From Clostridium grantii DSM 8605 (GTDB lineage: Bacteria > Bacillota > Clostridia > Clostridiales > Clostridiaceae): a stretch of 8,978 nucleotides of DNA. The position numbers were made by a program, and so were the translations under genes. The notes below the pieces were generated by a model, which ran no database searches, had not been told where the DNA came from, and worked only from the letters and a program-made list of their open reading frames with translations. The DNA is taken from contig NZ_FQXM01000051.1 in assembly GCF_900129965.1 (NCBI RefSeq), positions 1 to 8,978 of the forward strand, given 5' to 3'. Below, one piece after another: positions 6,916-8,978 of the stretch (the first letter of the stretch is position 1; every line of letters begins with the position of its first letter).

Positions 6916-6951
6916 TTGACATTTACTAATTTAAAAATTATAATAATAGCA
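6916..6951 (+). promoter_or_regulatory. Consensus sigma-A promoter of the serS T-box leader
   Basis: A perfect -35 TTGACA (6916-6921) and a perfect -10 TATAAT (6939-6944) are separated by the ideal 17 nt. Transcription should begin near 6951, which puts the whole T-box in the transcript. Such a strong promoter fits T-box genes, where initiation is constitutive and control is by attenuation. It lies 66 nt after the DUF1667 stop, separating serS from the upstream operon. Confidence 0.88.
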
Positions 6952-7197
6952 AATTATTATAAATATTGATAAATCTGATGACGAGAAAAGTAGTTAAGTT
7001 TGAAGTTGTAGAGAGTCGATGGTTGGTGAAAATCGATACTTCTTATTTTATGAATCCACCTCTGAGGGATTGTGATGAGCAATACGGGTAACCGTTATTT
7101 TTATAAGTGAGTTATTAAGATAATATCTTAGTGGCTAACTAGGGTGGCAACGCGGAGTCTATTCGTCCCTAAATGGGAGACGGATAGACTTTTTTTT
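6951..7197 (+). ncRNA. T-box riboswitch (serine-specific) controlling serS
   Basis: The leader contains the standard T-box parts in order. These are a GATGACGAGA kink-turn-like start (6977-6986), the AGAGAG element (7010-7015), the distal GGTTGGTGAAA loop (7021-7031) on a stem closed by TCGAT/ATCGA and GAAGT/ACTTC, and the specifier region GAATCCACC with codon TCC (Ser) at 7055-7057. A stem III-like hairpin follows (AGTTA at 7110-7114 with TAACT at 7136-7140, and inner TAAGAT/ATCTTA). The T-box AGGGTGGCAACGCGG is at 7141-7155. The antiterminator forms from AGGG/CCCT and GCG/CGT around the 7-nt bulge TGGCAAC (7145-7151). TGGC can pair with the GCCA end of uncharged tRNA-Ser, whose discriminator is G in both tRNA-Ser genes of this window. 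Uncharged tRNA-Ser should stabilise the antiterminator and turn serS on. Confidence 0.95.
7156..7197 (+). terminator. T-box attenuator terminator upstream of serS
   Basis: AGTCTATTCGTCCC (7156-7169) pairs with GGGAGACGGATAGACT (7175-7190) around loop TAAAT, with one G-U pair and a small bulge, and runs into eight Ts (7190-7197). Its 5' arm contains CGTCCC, the same bases that the antiterminator needs to pair with the T-box, so the two structures exclude each other. With charged tRNA-Ser the terminator should form and stop transcription before serS. Confidence 0.93.
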
Positions 7198-7228
7198 GAA
7201 CAAAAAAATTAAATTAGGAGGATTAGAT

Positions 7229-8506
7229 ATGTTAGATTTAAAGAAAATTAGAAGTAATCCAGAAGAAATAAAAGCAGCTATGAAGGGTAGAGGAGAAGAT
7301 TTCGATTCTAGTATTATTGATGAGGTTATACAACTTGATAAAACAAGAAGGGAAATACTTGTTGAAGTTGAAAATTTAAAAAATAAAAGAAATACAGAAT
7401 CAAGTAAAATAGGAATATTCAAAAGAGAAGGTAAAGATGCAACAGAAATAATGGCTGATATGAAAAGAATTTCTGATGAAATAAAAGATCAAGATACTAA
7501 AGTAAATGAAATAGATGAAAAGATAAATTATATTATGTTAAGAATCCCTAATATACCAAATCCAAATGTTCCAGATGGGAAAACTGATGAAGATAATGTT
7601 GAAATAAGAAAATGGGGAGAACCTAGAACTTTTAATTTTGAAGCAAAAGCTCATTGGGATGTAGGCGTTGATTTAGATATACTTGATTTTGAAAGAGCAG
7701 GAAAAGTATCTGGATCTAGATTTACTATATTGAAAGGTTTAGGTGCAAGACTTGAAAGAGCTGTTATAAATTATTTTTTAAATACGCATACAGAGGACAA
7801 TGGATACACAGAAATTTTCCCTCCATTTATGGTTAATAGAGATAGTATGACAGGAACAGGACAATTACCTAAATTTGAGGAAGATGCATTTAGATTAGAT
7901 AACAATGGATTTTTCTTGATACCAACAGCAGAAGTTCCTGTAACTAATATGTATAGAAATGAAATATTAAATGGGGATGAACTTCCAATAAAACATGTTG
8001 CATATAGCGCTTGTTTTAGAGCAGAGGCAGGTTCTTCAGGTAGAGATACTAGAGGACTTATTAGACAACATCAATTTAACAAAGTAGAATTAGTTAAGTT
8101 TGCGAAACCAGAACAATCATATGAAGAGTTAGAAAAATTAACATTAGATGCTGAAAAAGTACTTCAAGGATTAGGATTACCATATAGAGTAGTTAGAATA
8201 TGTAAAGGTGATTTAGGTTTTACAGCAGCATTAAAATATGATATAGAGGTTTGGATGCCTAGCTATGGAAAATATGTTGAAATTTCAAGTTGTAGTAATT
8301 TCGAAGATTTCCAAGCTAGAAGATCTAATATTAGATATAAAGAAGATGCTAAGGGAAAACCACAGTTTGTGCATACGTTAAATGGTTCAGGAGTAGCAAT
8401 AGGCAGAGCAGTAGCGGCTATATTAGAAAATTTTCAAAATGAAGATGGATCTGTTACTATTCCAGAATCTTTAGTTCCTTATATGGGAAATACCATTATT
8501 AAATAG
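7229..8506 (+). CDS. serS: Serine--tRNA ligase (SerRS)
   Basis: This cytoplasmic class II synthetase attaches serine to tRNA-Ser, using ATP, and also makes the Ser-tRNA precursor for selenocysteine where present. The protein has 425 residues, the usual length. It shows an N-terminal tRNA-binding coiled-coil arm (about 27-100, Lys/Glu-rich heptads), motif 1 ending in P198-P199, the serine-binding T233-A-E235, motif 2 (F263-R264-A-E266 ... GRDTRGL), SSCSNFEDFQARR, and motif 3 (NGSGVAIGR with R393). I start at ATG 7229 (MLDLKKIRSNPEEI), the canonical SerRS start, because AGGAGG at 7216-7221 sits 7 nt upstream. An in-frame TTG at 7196 lies in the T-tract of the attenuator and has no ribosome binding site. 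Expression is controlled by the T-box immediately upstream, and a terminator follows the gene. Confidence 0.98.
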   Translation: MLDLKKIRSNPEEIKAAMKGRGEDFDSSIIDEVIQLDKTRREILVEVENLKNKRNTESSKIGIFKREGKDATEIMADMKRISDEIKDQDTKVNEIDEKINYIMLRIPNIPNPNVPDGKTDEDNVEIRKWGEPRTFNFEAKAHWDVGVDLDILDFERAGKVSGSRFTILKGLGARLERAVINYFLNTHTEDNGYTEIFPPFMVNRDSMTGTGQLPKFEEDAFRLDNNGFFLIPTAEVPVTNMYRNEILNGDELPIKHVAYSACFRAEAGSSGRDTRGLIRQHQFNKVELVKFAKPEQSYEELEKLTLDAEKVLQGLGLPYRVVRICKGDLGFTAALKYDIEVWMPSYGKYVEISSCSNFEDFQARRSNIRYKEDAKGKPQFVHTLNGSGVAIGRAVAAILENFQNEDGSVTIPESLVPYMGNTIIK

Positions 8507-8527
8507 AAAAATTATAACTCAAAAGCT

Positions 8528-8559
8528 TGTAGGTGTGGTTTTCCATGCCTACATTTTTT
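8528..8559 (+). terminator. Intrinsic terminator after serS
   Basis: TGTAGGTGTGG (8528-8538) pairs with CCATGCCTACA (8543-8553), 11 bp with two G-U pairs, around a TTTT loop and is followed by six Ts (8554-8559). It lies 21 nt after the serS stop and ends the monocistronic serS transcript. Confidence 0.9.
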
Positions 8560-8610
8560 GAAAATTTTTGTTTAGACATATTTAGGCTAAAACAAAAAAA
8601 CATTTACATA

Positions 8611-8646
8611 TTGACATTATGGTAAAAGTTTGATATACTAATCCTC
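8611..8646 (+). promoter_or_regulatory. Strong extended -10 promoter for the tRNA-Ser pair
   Basis: A perfect -35 TTGACA (8611-8616) and -10 TATACT (8634-8639) are separated by 17 nt, and TG at 8631-8632 gives an extended -10. Predicted start is near 8646, 11 nt before the first mature tRNA base. The promoter follows the serS terminator, so the tRNA genes are transcribed independently of serS and its T-box. Confidence 0.87.
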
Positions 8647-8656
8647 GTCTTGATGT

Positions 8657-8747
8657 GGAGAGATGGTCGAGTTGGTTTAAGGCACCGGTCTTGAAAACCG
8701 GCGAGCGTGAGAGCGTTCCTAGGGTTCGAATCCCTATCTCTCCGCCA
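8657..8747 (+). tRNA. tRNA-Ser (TGA anticodon)
   Basis: This 91-nt tRNA has the long variable arm of class II tRNAs (GCGAGCGTGAGAGCGTTCCT region). The acceptor stem GGAGAGA (8657-8663) pairs perfectly with TCTCTCC (8737-8743), with discriminator G and encoded CCA at 8745-8747. The anticodon stem CCGGT/ACCGG encloses CTTGAAA; anticodon TGA at 8692-8694 reads UCA and, by wobble, other UCN codons. The GCCA tail is complementary to UGGC in the serS T-box bulge. A second tRNA-Ser follows after 15 nt and probably shares its transcript. Confidence 0.97.
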
Positions 8748-8762
8748 TATTTTGTAAGGCAC

Positions 8763-8853
8763 GGAGAAGTACTCAAGTGGCTGAAGAGGCGCCCCTGCTA
8801 AGGGTGTAGACCGGGAAACCGGTGCGAGGGTTCAAATCCCTCTTTCTCCGCCA
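8763..8853 (+). tRNA. tRNA-Ser (GCT anticodon)
   Basis: This 91-nt class II tRNA has a long variable arm (GTAGACCGGGAAACCGGTGC region). The acceptor stem GGAGAAG (8763-8769) pairs with TTTCTCC (8843-8849) using one G-U pair, with discriminator G and encoded CCA at 8851-8853. The anticodon loop CTGCTAA gives GCT at 8797-8799, reading AGC and AGU. It is cotranscribed with the TGA tRNA. A run of seven Ts at 8870-8876 lies downstream, but without a convincing hairpin, so the transcript end is not clear. Confidence 0.96.
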
Positions 8854-8961
8854 AAATACTTAATATATGTTTTTTTATTGTGTTTCAATATTTTCAAGGT
8901 ATTGGATATCAATGAAATAAATTATATTTTATATTTTGAGCATATTAATTAATAAAACATA

Positions 8962-8967
8962 TTGACA
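8962..8967 (+). promoter_or_regulatory. Isolated -35 box (TTGACA) of a promoter cut by the window edge
   Basis: TTGACA at 8962-8967 lies in CATATTGACA, a 10-mer also present around the -35 of the tRNA-Ser promoter at 8607-8616. The matching -10 would fall at about 8985, beyond the window. The preceding 100 nt are AT-rich with no gene. This probably starts another transcription unit, possibly further stable RNA, but only half of the promoter is visible. Confidence 0.5.
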
Positions 8968-8978
8968 CTTGGAAGATA

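Noticed and set aside
7196..7228. Upstream TTG start that would lengthen SerRS by 11 residues
   Set aside because: It lies in the T-tract of the attenuator terminator, has no ribosome binding site, and the ATG at 7229 has AGGAGG at ideal spacing and gives the canonical SerRS N-terminus.
7159..7422. Minus-strand open frame opposite the serS start and terminator
   Set aside because: It is antisense to the SerRS coiled-coil region and includes the attenuator hairpin; it has no promoter, ribosome binding site or domain.
8582..8776. Minus-strand open frame of 64 residues containing GEIGIRTLGTLSRSPVFKTGALNQL
   Set aside because: It is the reverse complement of the tRNA-Ser(TGA) gene and its flanks. 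This peptide type is a well-known false protein arising from tRNA-Ser genes.
8877..8920. Short inverted repeats (CAATA/TATTG, ATTG/CAAT) after the tRNA-Ser genes
   Set aside because: Arms are 4-5 bp in AT-rich DNA and are not followed by a T-run, so neither a terminator nor an operator is supported.
1..8978. Search for CRISPR arrays, insertion sequences, integrase sites or prophage genes
   Set aside because: No regularly spaced repeats, transposase or integrase frames, or duplicated tRNA 3' ends serving as attachment sites were seen.

Overview
This window looks like chromosomal DNA of a low-GC Gram-positive anaerobe, most likely Clostridium in the strict sense. The coding DNA is strongly AT-rich and uses A/T-ending codons, the ribosome binding sites are strong GGAGG types, and the gene set is typically clostridial: a 3H-domain NiaR repressor, a DUF362 ferredoxin-type protein, UPF0182, a DUF1667 protein, and serS under a T-box. 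From memory, clostridial chromosomes can carry serS not far from the replication origin, but the window itself does not show an origin. I see no mobile element, CRISPR array or broken gene; all real genes lie on the + strand.

Layout. Bases 1-323 are the distal end of an rRNA operon: 5S rRNA, a tRNA with a CAT anticodon, tRNA-Ala(TGC) and a strong intrinsic terminator. Bases 365-6850 hold six tightly packed genes with 5-21 nt gaps that probably form one operon: a small HD-domain phosphohydrolase, NiaR, a DUF362 protein with two 4Fe-4S motifs, a 909-residue UPF0182 membrane protein, a diverged GlpA-like flavoprotein with a BFD-type [2Fe-2S] domain, and a short cysteine-poor DUF1667 protein. Bases 6851-7228 contain a consensus promoter and a full T-box riboswitch controlling serS (7229-8506), which ends in its own terminator. 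Bases 8611-8853 are a separate unit: a strong extended -10 promoter and two tRNA-Ser genes (TGA and GCT anticodons). A second TTGACA box begins at 8962, so another promoter probably continues past the right edge.

How the parts fit. The right third is a serine-decoding module: the T-box senses uncharged tRNA-Ser (Ser codon UCC in the specifier position, and UGGC in the bulge matching the GCCA tails of both nearby tRNA-Ser genes) and lets serS be transcribed when serine or SerRS is limiting. The middle operon is less understood. It mixes a niacin-responsive repressor, iron-sulfur and flavin redox proteins and a large unknown membrane protein, but holds no recognisable niacin gene.

The most unusual feature is the pair at 5339-6850. 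It resembles two parts of the known three-part module (GlpA-like dehydrogenase / pyridine nucleotide-disulfide oxidoreductase / DUF1667), but the middle subunit is absent, the DUF1667 protein lacks the cysteine-pair half, and the flavoprotein has lost signature residues of its FAD site while keeping all four iron-sulfur cysteines. All frames are open, which suggests a remodelled rather than decaying system.
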